The notes: generated by a model from the sequence alone, not told the origin. Positions 1 through 8,576 are shown, numbered from the stretch's first letter. The stretch: 14,649 nucleotides of DNA from Pseudomonadota bacterium (GCA_023428425.1 JAEYYP010000378.1:1-14649); one strand, 5' to 3'. Numbers and translations are program-made.

Positions 1-811
1 TGTCGAGGCTCGGCTCCTCGCGGTCGATGCTGTCGTGGACGGCGACGACCGGGGGTTTTGCCGAGGCGCTCAAGGGCAGGAAATCGAAGAGGCGGCGGAC
101 TTCGAGCAGGGTCTCGATGTCGTTGTCGAAGGCGGCGTCTGCGACGGACGATACCTTGGTGTGGGTCGAGGCGCCGCCGAGCTCTTCGTGGGTGACGATC
201 TCGGAAGTGACGGTTTTCACCACGTCCGGGCCGGTGACGTACATGTAGGACGTGTCCTTCACCATGTAGATGAAATCGGTCATGGCGAGCGAATAGACGG
301 CGCCACCGGCCGTGGGGCCCATCACCACCGAGATCTGCGGGATGGCGCCCGAGGCCTGGACATTGCGCCAGAAGACTTCGGCGTAGCCACCGAGCGCCGC
401 GACGCCTTCCTGGATGCGGGCGCCGCCGGAATCGTTGAGGCCGATAACCGGCGCGCCGTTCTGCAGCGCGAGGTCCATGATCTTGCAGATCTTCTGGGCG
501 TGGGTTTCGCTCAGCGAGCCGCCGAAGACGGTGAAATCCTGGCTGAAGACGTAGGTGGGGCGGCCGTTGATTGTGCCCCAGCCGGTGACCACGCCATCGC
601 CGGGGATGATGGTTTCCTCCATGCCGAAATCCACCGCGCGGTGGGTGACGAACATGTCGTACTCTTCGAAGCTGCCGGGATCGAGCAGCACCTCGATGCG
701 CTCGCGGGCGGTGAGCTTGCCCTTGCCATGCTGGGCATCGATGCGGCGCTGGCCGCCGCCAAGGCGGGCTTCGGCGCGCTTTGTGTCGAGCGCGGCGATG
801 ATCTTGTGCAT
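1..811 (-). CDS. pccB: Propionyl-CoA carboxylase beta chain (carboxyltransferase), 3' end beyond the window
   Basis: This is the first 270 residues of a biotin-dependent carboxyltransferase; the rest lies past the left edge. The enzyme moves CO2 from carboxybiotin on the alpha chain to propionyl-CoA, giving methylmalonyl-CoA, in the cytoplasm. The protein begins MHKIIAALDTKRAEARLGGG and contains the family hallmarks KLTARERIEVLLDPGSFEE near residue 32, NDSGGARIQEGV (oxyanion/acyl-CoA region, near residue 126) and GPTAGGAVYSLAMTDFIYMV. These fit PccB better than AccD, which carries an N-terminal zinc finger that is absent here. The ATG at 811 is preceded by AGGGGA at about 5 nt spacing. The biotin-carrying alpha subunit is not in the window. 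A methylcrotonyl- or other acyl-CoA carboxylase beta chain is the alternative, but the motif set favours propionyl-CoA. Confidence 0.92.
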   Translation of the reverse strand, partial: MHKIIAALDTKRAEARLGGGQRRIDAQHGKGKLTARERIEVLLDPGSFEEYDMFVTHRAVDFGMEETIIPGDGVVTGWGTINGRPTYVFSQDFTVFGGSLSETHAQKICKIMDLALQNGAPVIGLNDSGGARIQEGVAALGGYAEVFWRNVQASGAIPQISVVMGPTAGGAVYSLAMTDFIYMVKDTSYMYVTGPDVVKTVTSEIVTHEELGGASTHTKVSSVADAAFDNDIETLLEVRRLFDFLPLSASAKPPVVAVHDSIDREEPSLD

Positions 812-839
812 GAAGTCCCCTGCCCGTTGACCGGGCCCG

Positions 840-857
840 TGTGCTTATTGGCGCACA
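840..857. repeat. Short inverted repeat TGTGC-N8-GCACA upstream of pccB
   Basis: A perfect 5-bp dyad with an 8-nt centre lies about 30 bp upstream of the pccB start, in the 234-bp divergent region (812-1045). Its position suits an operator or a 5'-leader hairpin of pccB, but the arms are short and could be chance. I could not find a convincing -35/-10 pair or any further gene in this intergenic stretch. Confidence 0.2.
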
Positions 858-1045
858 ATGTGATGGGTGCACGCAAAACGCAACGCCGCCAGCGGATGAA
901 ACCGCCCACTGCCTCGGGCGTTGATCATGAGGCCTGTCGACCCGCGCGAATGCTGGCGGCAGCATGGCCGACACAGCCCGAGCGCTCATGCCGAGCGAGG
1001 GCCAAGCCAACCAGTCGGCGCCGCGGAGCGCCGGGGAAGTGGAAC

Positions 1046-1303
1046 ATGGACCAGAACACGCATCAGGATCAGCCGCGATACGGCGGCAAGCAGATCGACG
1101 ACAACCAGGATGAGTTCGGCCGCGATGTGAACGACAAGGACAACCGGATCGGTGACAGGGCAATCCTGAAGCCGACCGACGAAGAGGCCGAGAAGACCGA
1201 GCGGGCGCACGAGGCGGCTCGCAAGATCGAAATGGAGCGCGAGCACAAGCGTGACCGCGATCCCGACCAGAGCGTCAGTGGCGGATTCAACCAGAAGCAC
1301 TGA
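1046..1303 (+). CDS. Small, highly charged hypothetical protein (85 aa)
   Basis: I do not recognise a family. The 85-residue product is strongly hydrophilic: it is rich in Asp, Glu, Lys, Arg, Gln and Asn, has no membrane segment or signal peptide, and contains no Cys. Residues about 43-70 (KPTDEEAEKTERAHEAARKI onward) look helical with alternating charge, and the flanks look disordered. Three things support a real gene: GGGGAAG sits about 6 nt before the ATG, the third codon positions are almost all G or C, and a strong intrinsic terminator begins 22 nt after the stop. The reading frame stays open further upstream only because it is the antisense shadow of pccB. A stress-related or nucleic-acid-binding role is possible but cannot be shown. 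Confidence 0.7.
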   Translation: MDQNTHQDQPRYGGKQIDDNQDEFGRDVNDKDNRIGDRAILKPTDEEAEKTERAHEAARKIEMEREHKRDRDPDQSVSGGFNQKH

Positions 1304-1325
1304 AAATGCCGTACCAGCCAACGCC

Positions 1326-1355
1326 GAAGGCCCCGGAGTGCTTTCCGGGGCCTTC
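1326..1355 (+). terminator. Intrinsic terminator after the small charged protein gene
   Basis: A perfect 12-bp stem (GAAGGCCCCGGA pairing with TCCGGGGCCTTC) encloses a 6-nt loop 22 nt after the stop at 1303. The tract after it is only moderately T-rich (TGGTTGGG, then GTTCGTTTTC further on), so it may act as a hairpin-type terminator or mRNA 3'-end stabiliser. Confidence 0.7.
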
Positions 1356-1456
1356 TGGTTGGGCTGTAGGTTCGTTTTCAGACGTCGCCTTTCTGCAAGC
1401 TGGCGCGGCGGGGGCGCGGCTGTTGCCCGCTGGAAAAACTCCCCTCTGAGGAGCTA

Positions 1457-1474
1457 GTCTGTCTGCGGACAGAC
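1457..1474. repeat. Perfect inverted repeat GTCTGTC-TGCG-GACAGAC in the leader of the DUF2189 gene
   Basis: A 7-bp perfect dyad with a 4-nt centre ends 20 nt before the ATG at 1495 and just upstream of the Shine-Dalgarno. In DNA it could be a regulator-binding operator; in RNA it would be a stable 5'-leader hairpin. I do not recognise it as the site of a named regulator. Confidence 0.45.
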
Positions 1475-1494
1475 GGGCCGGGGAGGGTTTCGAG

Positions 1495-2280
1495 ATGTCG
1501 GATGTCGTCATGACAGTGCCACGGGCGCCCAAGCTACGGGCCGTGACGTTCGGCGATGTGGGCGAGGCTGTGCGACGTGGATTGAGAGACTTCGCTCGCG
1601 CGCCGCTCTACGGGCTGTTCTTCGGCGGCGTCTACGCGATCGGCGGCGTGGCCATCTACGCCTTCCTCGCCGTCTACGACATGCCATGGATGATCATTCC
1701 GATCGCCATCGGCTTTCCGCTGATCGGACCATTCGTGGCTGCCGGGTGCTATGAAGTCAGCCGACGCCTGGCCAGCGGGCAGCCGCTGAGCTGGAAAGCG
1801 GTGCTGCTCACGGTGTTTCACCAGCGCGAGCGTCAACTCGGCTGGATGGCGTTCGTGGTGCTCTTCATCCTGTGGATATGGATCTACCAGGTGCGACTGT
1901 TGATCGCCCTGTTCATGAGCTTCTCCGCTTCGGCTAACCTCGACAGGTTCCTGGGGGCGGTTGTCTCGACACCTGGCGGTGTGACCTTTCTGGTCGTCGG
2001 CAGTGCGATCGGCCTCGTGCTGGCGCTGGTGCTTTTCGCTACTACCGTGTTCGCCATGCCAATGCTGCTCGACAACGAAATCGACTTCGTCACGGCGGTG
2101 ATCACCTCGATCAAGGGAGTGCTGGCCAGTCCCGTCACCATGCTCGGCTGGGGCGTGCTGGTGACTTTGGCGACGATCCTCGCCCTCGCGCCGGCTTTCC
2201 TCGGCCTGCTGGTCGTGCTGCCGGTGCTCGGACACGCGACTTGGCACCTCTACCAGACCGCGGTTGTTCCCGCGGCCTGA
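1495..2280 (+). CDS. DUF2189 family multi-pass inner-membrane protein
   Basis: This 261-residue integral membrane protein matches the DUF2189 family by its segment FPLIGPFVAAGCYEVSRRLA (about residues 74-93) and the closing motif PVLGHATWHLYQTAV (about 243-257). A cytoplasmic N-terminus of about 35 residues precedes roughly five or six hydrophobic segments (about 37-60, 65-85, 114-133, 152-181 and 214-245). The last but one contains the short loop PMLLDNEIDFVTAV, also typical of the family. Function is unknown; the family is widespread in alphaproteobacteria. The ATG at 1495 follows GGGGAGGG at about 7 nt. It appears to be transcribed alone, between the terminator at 1326-1355 and cysQ. An inverted repeat lies in its leader. 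Confidence 0.88.
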   Translation: MSDVVMTVPRAPKLRAVTFGDVGEAVRRGLRDFARAPLYGLFFGGVYAIGGVAIYAFLAVYDMPWMIIPIAIGFPLIGPFVAAGCYEVSRRLASGQPLSWKAVLLTVFHQRERQLGWMAFVVLFILWIWIYQVRLLIALFMSFSASANLDRFLGAVVSTPGGVTFLVVGSAIGLVLALVLFATTVFAMPMLLDNEIDFVTAVITSIKGVLASPVTMLGWGVLVTLATILALAPAFLGLLVVLPVLGHATWHLYQTAVVPAA

Positions 2281-2304
2281 GGTACCGGGACCGGCCCTGG
2301 TGCC
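2281..2304 (+). terminator. Hairpin directly after the DUF2189 gene (weak terminator candidate)
   Basis: Nine base pairs, including two G-T pairs, can form between 2281-2289 and 2296-2304, starting immediately after the TGA. No T tract follows, so intrinsic termination is doubtful; it may only protect the mRNA 3' end. Confidence 0.25.
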
Positions 2305-2415
2305 GCAATCCGAACCGGTGGTCATGTACGGTCGCCCCCGGTGGGATGCATGGACTTTGCCTGGGGGGACGCGTAAAGCCTCGCGCGCCGGGAGGTGCCC
2401 CGGCGGAGTGCGCGC

Positions 2416-3222
<807 letters not shown>

Positions 3223-3266
3223 GGCGTGTGGGGCGCCCTGCCCTAGCGGCCCCCGCTCTCTATGGG

Positions 3267-3341
3267 CGCGGTTGAAACGCCGCGTTAAGGCCATGCCGAA
3301 ATCGCATGGCAGGGGCACGACTGCCCTTGTTGCTCCTTTTT
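3267..3341 (+). terminator. Cluster of short hairpins downstream of cysQ (candidate terminator)
   Basis: Three small stems follow each other: CGCGG/CCGCG (3267-3284), GCCATGC/GCATGGC (3290-3310, perfect, 7-nt loop) and AGGGGCA/TGCCCTT (3311-3328, one G-T pair). A T-rich stretch (CCTTTTT) ends at 3341. The T run is some 9 nt beyond the last stem, so this is a weak terminator at best. It would separate cysQ from the efflux operon. Confidence 0.3.
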
Positions 3342-3356
3342 CCCGTTCCATATATA
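3327..3356 (+). promoter_or_regulatory. Candidate sigma-70 promoter of the padR-RND operon
   Basis: TTGTTG (3327-3332) and TATATA (3351-3356) are separated by 18 bp, close to a vegetative promoter consensus. This predicts a start of transcription near 3363, about 40 nt before the padR ATG. The -10 lies inside the first dyad of the operator, as expected for repression by occlusion. The site is read from sequence only. Confidence 0.45.
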
Positions 3357-3384
3357 GGCCCGGCATATGCTGGTCCGTTATATG
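3349..3384 (+). promoter_or_regulatory. Tandem overlapping CATAT-N11-ATATG dyads, candidate PadR operator
   Basis: Three ATAT cores begin at 3350, 3365 and 3380, exactly 15 bp apart. Read in pairs they form two perfect palindromic sites of the form CATAT-N11-ATATG, at 3349-3369 and 3364-3384, which share the middle CATATG. The cluster spans the -10 and the presumed transcription start, and ends 18 nt before the PadR-family gene. PadR repressors usually bind AT-rich dyads at their own promoter, so autoregulation is the natural reading. That link is inference. Confidence 0.5.
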
Positions 3385-3402
3385 CTGAACGGATAGGGGA
3401 AC

Positions 3403-3951
3403 ATGAACGTCAGAACGATCTGCCTCGCCATTCTCTATGACGGCGAGGCCACCGGGTACGAGATCAGGAAGCTCTCTGTAGAGGGCGAGTATTCCTATTT
3501 CATTGATGCGAGCTACGGCTCCATCTATCCGGCGCTGGCACGGCTGGAGACCGACGGACTGGTCACTTCCCGCGTGGAAGTGCAGGACGGCAAGCCGGCC
3601 AAGAAGATCTATTCGATCACCCCCGAGGGGCGGTCGACTTTCATCCAGTCGCTCTTCGAGAAGCTGGGCGAGGACGAGTTCCGCAGCGAATTCCTGCTGT
3701 TCCTCCGCTTTGCGACCGAGCTTCCCCAGTCACTGGTCGAACAACGGCTGAGCGAACGACTCGCAGAGGTCGATGCGACGCTCGCGGACTTCGACCGTCT
3801 GAAACAACAACACACCCACCCCGGTGATGCCTGGGTCATCGATTACGGCCGCACTTGTATGCAAGCGGCCCGTAACTACATCGAGGCGCACAGGGGTGAA
3901 TTGATCGCGATGGCTCGGCCCGATACGGGCGAAGCAGCCGCGGCCGAATAG
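3403..3951 (+). CDS. PadR family transcriptional regulator of the RND efflux operon
   Basis: This 182-residue regulator has an N-terminal PadR winged helix (about 1-85) and a C-terminal helical dimerisation domain (about 90-175). Diagnostic segments are ILYDGEATGYEIRKL (10-24), DASYGSIYPALARLETDGLV (35-54, the recognition helix region) and GKPAKKIYSITPEGR (63-77, the wing). PadR proteins are mostly repressors released by small hydrophobic or phenolic ligands. AGGGGA lies 4 nt before the ATG. It is the first gene of a three-gene unit: the adaptor starts 13 nt after its stop, so it should be co-transcribed with, and control, the RND pump. The dyads at 3349-3384 are its probable site. The effector cannot be inferred from sequence. 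Confidence 0.9.
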   Translation: MNVRTICLAILYDGEATGYEIRKLSVEGEYSYFIDASYGSIYPALARLETDGLVTSRVEVQDGKPAKKIYSITPEGRSTFIQSLFEKLGEDEFRSEFLLFLRFATELPQSLVEQRLSERLAEVDATLADFDRLKQQHTHPGDAWVIDYGRTCMQAARNYIEAHRGELIAMARPDTGEAAAAE

Positions 3952-3964
3952 AGGGCTATTTCTG

Positions 3965-5179
3965 ATGCGTGCAATTTACTCCTACGGCGTGGCCGGGGTC
4001 ATCCTCGTTGCTGGTGCAGCGTGGCTGGCGACGGGCACCTTCGTTTCCGGCGGCAATGGCCCCGGCAATGGAGAGCGGCCGATCATCCCGGCGCTGCATG
4101 CCGATGCGAGCGCTGGCGGGCACCATGCCGAGGGCGCGATCGACCCGCACCTGACGATCGCCGAGCGCGTCGCGCAGTCCGGCGGCGCTTCGGCCGCGCT
4201 GCAGTCTGTGCGCACGGAAACTTACCAGATGCAGCCCTTCAAGATCGAAGTGCCGCTGCGCGGGCGTACCAAGGCCAAATCCATGGCCACCATCACCCCC
4301 GAGACGAGCGGAGTGGTGACGGCGGTTAACGTCACGAAGGGGCAGACGGTTGCCGTGGGGGATGTGCTGTGCACGCTCGACCAGGGTACCCGCGCCGCGG
4401 CCGTCGCCACGGCGCAGGCCGGGTTGACCCAGGCACAGGCCGACTTCGAGACCAACAAGGCGCTGCGGGAGAAGGGTCTGGCCGCCGCCAACACGGCCAA
4501 TGCACTCGAAGCAGCGCTGAAGGCGGCGCAGGCACAGTTCGACCAGGCCAAGGCCGAGTTCGACCGCACGCAGGTGAAGACCACGGTGGCGGGTGTCGTC
4601 CAGGATCCGGTGGCGACGGTCGGCTCCATGCTGAGTCCGGGCGCGCCCTGCGCGACCGTCGTCGAACTCGATCCGATGCTGTTCATCGGCACGGTGCCGG
4701 AAGCGCGGATCGGGCTCGCCAAGCTCGGCCTCAAGGCCCAGATCGAGACGGTGACCGGGCAGAAGATCGAAGGCGAGGTGAGCTACATCTCGCCCACCGC
4801 CGACGAAGCCACCCGCTCCTTCCCAGTCGAGATCCAGATCGCCAACGCCGACGGCAAGGTGCTCTCGGGCATCACCGCCACGGCGATGGTGGAGATGGGC
4901 ACGATGCCCGCGCACCTGCTGCCGCAGTCGGTGCTGACGCTCAACGATGACGGGGCCATCGGCATCCGGTCCGTCGAGAACGGCGAAGTGAAGTTCTACC
5001 CGGTGACGATCGTTTCGGATGCACGCGAGGGCGTGTGGGTCACCGGGCTGCCTCCCAGGGTGGACGTGATCACCGTGGGCCAGGAGTTCGTGGTGCCGGG
5101 CCAGAAGGTCGACGCGACGAACGTCACGGGGACGCAAGAGGCCTCGCCGGCCGCTGCCACTGAAGGGGTGCAGTCATGA
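3965..5179 (+). CDS. RND efflux periplasmic adaptor (membrane-fusion protein)
   Basis: The adaptor links the inner-membrane RND pump to an outer-membrane channel. The 404-residue protein has an N-terminal anchor (about residues 7-26) without a lipobox Cys, so it is probably membrane-anchored rather than a lipoprotein. A Gly/His-containing linker follows, with GGHHAEG at 51-57. The first lipoyl half is at about 103-140 (ATITPETSGVVTAVNVTKGQ), a short Ala/Gln-rich coiled-coil hairpin at about 142-200, and the second lipoyl half at about 203-235. Beta-barrel and membrane-proximal domains reach to about 380, ending in an Ala/Thr-rich tail. The ATG at 3965 has only a modest GAGGG about 8 nt upstream, overlapping the padR stop region. 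Its TGA overlaps the permease ATG by four bases (ATGA), so translation is coupled. Confidence 0.93.
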   Translation: MRAIYSYGVAGVILVAGAAWLATGTFVSGGNGPGNGERPIIPALHADASAGGHHAEGAIDPHLTIAERVAQSGGASAALQSVRTETYQMQPFKIEVPLRGRTKAKSMATITPETSGVVTAVNVTKGQTVAVGDVLCTLDQGTRAAAVATAQAGLTQAQADFETNKALREKGLAAANTANALEAALKAAQAQFDQAKAEFDRTQVKTTVAGVVQDPVATVGSMLSPGAPCATVVELDPMLFIGTVPEARIGLAKLGLKAQIETVTGQKIEGEVSYISPTADEATRSFPVEIQIANADGKVLSGITATAMVEMGTMPAHLLPQSVLTLNDDGAIGIRSVENGEVKFYPVTIVSDAREGVWVTGLPPRVDVITVGQEFVVPGQKVDATNVTGTQEASPAAATEGVQS

Positions 5180-8100
5180 TGAATTTCCTCGAGAGCGTCC
5201 TGCGCATGCCGCGGGTCGTTCTGACGGTGATGGCGCTTCTGCTGTTTGCGGGCTTCGGCTCGTACATGTCGCTGCCCAAGGAGAGCTTCCCGGCGATCGA
5301 CATCCCCTACTTCTACATCTCGACGAGCCAGACCGGCGTCTCCCCGCGTGACGCCGAACGCCTGCTGGCCAAGCCGATCGAAGACCGGGTCAAGGATCTG
5401 GACGGGCTCGAGAACTACACCTCGACCTCGACCACCGGCCACGCGTCGGTGTTCCTCGAGTTCAACGTCAACGCCGACAAGGACAGGGCGCTCGCCGACA
5501 TTCGCGCCAAGCTGGATGGTGTGTCGTCCGAGCTCCCTGCCGACGCCAACGAGCCTACCGTGAACGAGATCTCGTTCACCAACATGCCGACCCTGTCGGT
5601 TGCCGTGTACGGCTCGGTACCGGAGCGGACGCTGGTGCAGCGCGCCAAGGACCTGCAGAGCCGGCTCGAAGACATCCCGAGCGTGCAGTCGGTTTCGATT
5701 TCCGGCTCGCGCGACGAGATGCTGGCCGTCACGATCGACATGAACCGGCTCGAGGCCTACAACCTCACCGCCGGGCAGTTGCTCGATGCGCTGGCCAAGA
5801 ACAACATGGTGGTGCCGGGCGGCACGCTCGACACGGGCAACGGCTCGTTCAACGTCGAGGTGCCGGGCCTGATCAGCACCGCGCAGGACGTCTACACGCT
5901 GCCGATCAAGACCGATGGCGACAACGTCGTGACCTTCGGCGACGTGGCGACGATCACCCGTACCTTCGAGGATGCGACCGAGTACGCGCATGTGAACGGC
6001 CAACCGGCGATCACCCTTGGAGTGATCAAGGAGCTGGGCACGAACGTCATCGACATCTCGGATCAGGTCCGGGCCGTGACGGCGGAGTTTACCAAGACCT
6101 GGCCGAGCGGCATCCAGTACTCGTTCCTCGTCGACCAGGCGGATTCGACCAAGTCGCTGTTCCGCTCGCTCGAAGCGGCGGTGCTGACCGCTGTGGCGCT
6201 GGTGATGACGGTGTGCGTGGCTACGCTCGGCGTTCGCCCCGCCATCATGATCGGCACCTCGATCCCGATCTCGTTCATGATCGCGTTCCTCGTCGTGCAG
6301 ATGCTCGGCATGACCATCAACATGATGATCATGTTCGGCCTGGTGCTGGCGGTGGGCGTGCTCGTCGACGACCCCATCGTGGTGGTGGAATACGCCGAAC
6401 GAAAGCTGCAGGAGGGTGTCTCCAAGAAGGAGGCGTTCATCCTCGCGGCGCGGAAGATGTTCGTGCCGGTGGTCGGCGCGACGTTCACGACGCTCGGCGC
6501 GTTCGTGCCGCTGCTGTTCTGGCCGGGCATCATCGGCAAGTTCATGAGCTACCTGCCGATCATCGTGATCGTGGTCATGGTCGCCTCGCTGCTCTCGGCG
6601 CTGGTGTTCATGCCCGTGATCGGCGCGATCATCGCCTCCAACCATGTCGACCAGAAGGCCAAGGAAGCGGCCGACATCGTCATGTACGCCGACAAGTTCG
6701 ACGTGAAGAAGGTGCGTGGCGCGACCGGCGTCTACGTGCGGACGCTGCAGCACCTGGTGAAACACCCGATCATCACGCTCACGGTCGGCTTCGCGCTGAT
6801 TGCCGGTGCGTTCGGCTACTACATCGCCAACCCGACCGGCGTGGAGGCCTTCCCGGCTTCGGAAGCCGAGTTCGGTACGGTGAACGTCATCGCCCGCGGC
6901 AACTATTCGCCGACGCAGATCCGCGACTACCTGGTCGAGGTCGAGAACGAGATCCTGCAGGTGCAGGGCATCCAGGACTCGATCATGACCTTCGCAGGTG
7001 GGGGTGGCGGCGGCATGGGTGGCGCGGCGCCTCCGGACACGATTGGCCAGTTCAACCTGCAGCTGATGCCGTACAACGAGCGCGTCAAGGCCGAGGAGAT
7101 CTTCCAGAACATCCGTGATCGGGTCAGCAGCATCTCGGGCCTCGAAGTGCAGATCGCGGCGCAGGAAAACGGCCCCCCGGCCGGCAAGGCGATCAACCTG
7201 TCGGTGGAGAGCTCGGTCTACGACGATCTCGTGCCGGTGGTCAGCAAGCTCGTCGACTACATCGAGAACGACCTCGGTGACACCATCGACATCGAGGACG
7301 GCCGTCCCTCCCCCGGCATCGACTGGGAAGTGACGATCGACCGCGCCGCGGCGGCCAAGTACGGCATCGGCGTGCGCGAGCTGAGCCCCTATGTGCAGCT
7401 GGTGACATCGGGCGTTAAGCTCGGCAGCTACCGGCCGGACGACGCGGACGACGAACTCGACATCAAGGTTCGCCTGCCGCTCGAGGAACGCTCGTTCGAC
7501 GCGCTCGACTCGCTGCGCATCGTCACGGCACAGGGGCTGGTGCCGGTCTCCAACTTCATCAGCCGTACACCGGTGCCGAAGGTGGCCAACATCACCCGCA
7601 AGAACGGCAGCTACCAGATGACGGTAGCCGCCAACCTGACGCCGGGCGTGCCGGCCGACCAGAAGGTCGAGCAGCTGAAGGAATGGGTCGCGACCCAGGA
7701 CATCCCGGCGACCACGACCATCGTGTTCGGCGGTGCGGACGAGCAGATCGGTGATACCAACGCCTTCATCGCGCAGGCGATGCTGGGCGCCCTGTTCATT
7801 ATCTTCATGGTGCTGCTGCTGGAGTACAACAGCTTCTACCAGGTGTTCGTGACGCTCTCGACGGTGGTGATGTCGCTGGCCGGCGTGCTGCTGGGCATGG
7901 TGGTGACCGGGATGAGCTTCTCGGCGATCATGACCGGCCTCGGTATCGTGGCGCTCGCGGGTATCGTGGTGAAGAACGGCATCGTGCTGATCGACACCTA
8001 CAACCACTACAACCGCGACGAAGGCGTCGACCCGATCAAGGCGATGCTGATCACGGCCAGCCAGCGCGTGCGTCCGGTGCTGCTCACCGCCACGGTGACG

Positions 8101-8499
8101 GCACTGGGCGTGATCCCGATGGCGATCAACCTCGAGTTCGACTTCATCCGCCGCGAAATCGTGTGGGGTGGTCTCGCGGGCTCGTGGTTCACCCACCTGT
8201 CGGCCGCGCTGGTGTCGGGCCTGTTCGTCTCCACCGCCCTCACCCTGGTGATGGTGCCGGTGATGATCACGGCGCCGAGCGTCATCCGCACCGGCTGGAT
8301 TGGACGGCTGGTCGGCGGCATCTTCGCCCCGATCTTCCGCCGCAAGGCAACGGCTACCGCCGTTACCCCCGACGGCCAGACGGTGGAAATCCCCGCCGAC
8401 GTCGACAGCTCGAAGCGCTTCATCAAGAAGGATGGCTCGGACCTCGTCGAGACCGAGCAGGACGGCGTGACCGTCGTCAGCCGGCAGGCCGCCGAGTAG
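5176..8499 (+). CDS. RND efflux transporter permease subunit (AcrB/HAE-1 superfamily)
   Basis: This proton-driven inner-membrane pump has 1107 residues. Twelve transmembrane helices are expected: TM1 at about 12-31, a first periplasmic porter domain at about 35-325, TM2-6 at about 333-490, TM7 at about 531-551, a second porter domain at about 555-860, and TM8-12 at about 866-1035. The proton-relay Asp pair lies in GVLVDDPIVVVEY (D398, D399); proline follows where alanine is common. The TM10 lysine is in GIVVKNGIVLIDTY (K933). A poly-glycine loop (G608-G613, then MGG) sits in the second porter domain. A hydrophilic tail of about 70 residues follows TM12, so the protein is longer than the usual 1030-1050. 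GGGG before the ATG lies inside the adaptor gene. Substrate is unknown. No outer-membrane factor is encoded nearby. Confidence 0.95.
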   Translation: MMNFLESVLRMPRVVLTVMALLLFAGFGSYMSLPKESFPAIDIPYFYISTSQTGVSPRDAERLLAKPIEDRVKDLDGLENYTSTSTTGHASVFLEFNVNADKDRALADIRAKLDGVSSELPADANEPTVNEISFTNMPTLSVAVYGSVPERTLVQRAKDLQSRLEDIPSVQSVSISGSRDEMLAVTIDMNRLEAYNLTAGQLLDALAKNNMVVPGGTLDTGNGSFNVEVPGLISTAQDVYTLPIKTDGDNVVTFGDVATITRTFEDATEYAHVNGQPAITLGVIKELGTNVIDISDQVRAVTAEFTKTWPSGIQYSFLVDQADSTKSLFRSLEAAVLTAVALVMTVCVATLGVRPAIMIGTSIPISFMIAFLVVQMLGMTINMMIMFGLVLAVGVLVDDPIVVVEYAERKLQEGVSKKEAFILAARKMFVPVVGATFTTLGAFVPLLFWPGIIGKFMSYLPIIVIVVMVASLLSALVFMPVIGAIIASNHVDQKAKEAADIVMYADKFDVKKVRGATGVYVRTLQHLVKHPIITLTVGFALIAGAFGYYIANPTGVEAFPASEAEFGTVNVIARGNYSPTQIRDYLVEVENEILQVQGIQDSIMTFAGGGGGGMGGAAPPDTIGQFNLQLMPYNERVKAEEIFQNIRDRVSSISGLEVQIAAQENGPPAGKAINLSVESSVYDDLVPVVSKLVDYIENDLGDTIDIEDGRPSPGIDWEVTIDRAAAAKYGIGVRELSPYVQLVTSGVKLGSYRPDDADDELDIKVRLPLEERSFDALDSLRIVTAQGLVPVSNFISRTPVPKVANITRKNGSYQMTVAANLTPGVPADQKVEQLKEWVATQDIPATTTIVFGGADEQIGDTNAFIAQAMLGALFIIFMVLLLEYNSFYQVFVTLSTVVMSLAGVLLGMVVTGMSFSAIMTGLGIVALAGIVVKNGIVLIDTYNHYNRDEGVDPIKAMLITASQRVRPVLLTATVTALGVIPMAINLEFDFIRREIVWGGLAGSWFTHLSAALVSGLFVSTALTLVMVPVMITAPSVIRTGWIGRLVGGIFAPIFRRKATATAVTPDGQTVEIPADVDSSKRFIKKDGSDLVETEQDGVTVVSRQAAE

Positions 8500-8522
8500 G
8501 CAGGCCGAACGGCATCGAATTG

Positions 8523-8554
8523 AAAAAGGCCCGCGGCGACGCGGGCCTTTTTTT
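8523..8554. terminator. Strong bidirectional intrinsic terminator after the RND operon
   Basis: A 13-bp perfect stem (8523-8535 with 8540-8552) closes on a GCGA tetraloop and runs straight into seven T residues on the plus strand. The left arm begins with five A, so the minus strand also reads stem plus T tract. It therefore ends the padR-RND operon and can stop transcripts arriving from the ABC exporter gene. Confidence 0.92.
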
Positions 8555-8576
8555 GTGTCAATGTAGGCCCAGTCAC

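Noticed and set aside
35..1045. Plus-strand open frame running into the small charged protein gene, which would make it 422 aa long
   Set aside because: This part is antisense to pccB and shows no protein-like features. The ribosome site at about 1034-1040 marks the ATG at 1046 as the true start.
812..1045. Search for a short-chain-fatty-acid regulator site of the TTTGCAAA type upstream of pccB
   Set aside because: I found no TTTGCAAA element; only GCAAAAC/TTGCGT-like fragments and the short TGTGC/GCACA dyad are present.
986..1321. Minus-strand open frame opposite the small charged protein, with a hydrophobic translation
   Set aside because: It is the complement of a charged coding sequence, has no ribosome site, and overlaps the terminator of the plus-strand gene.
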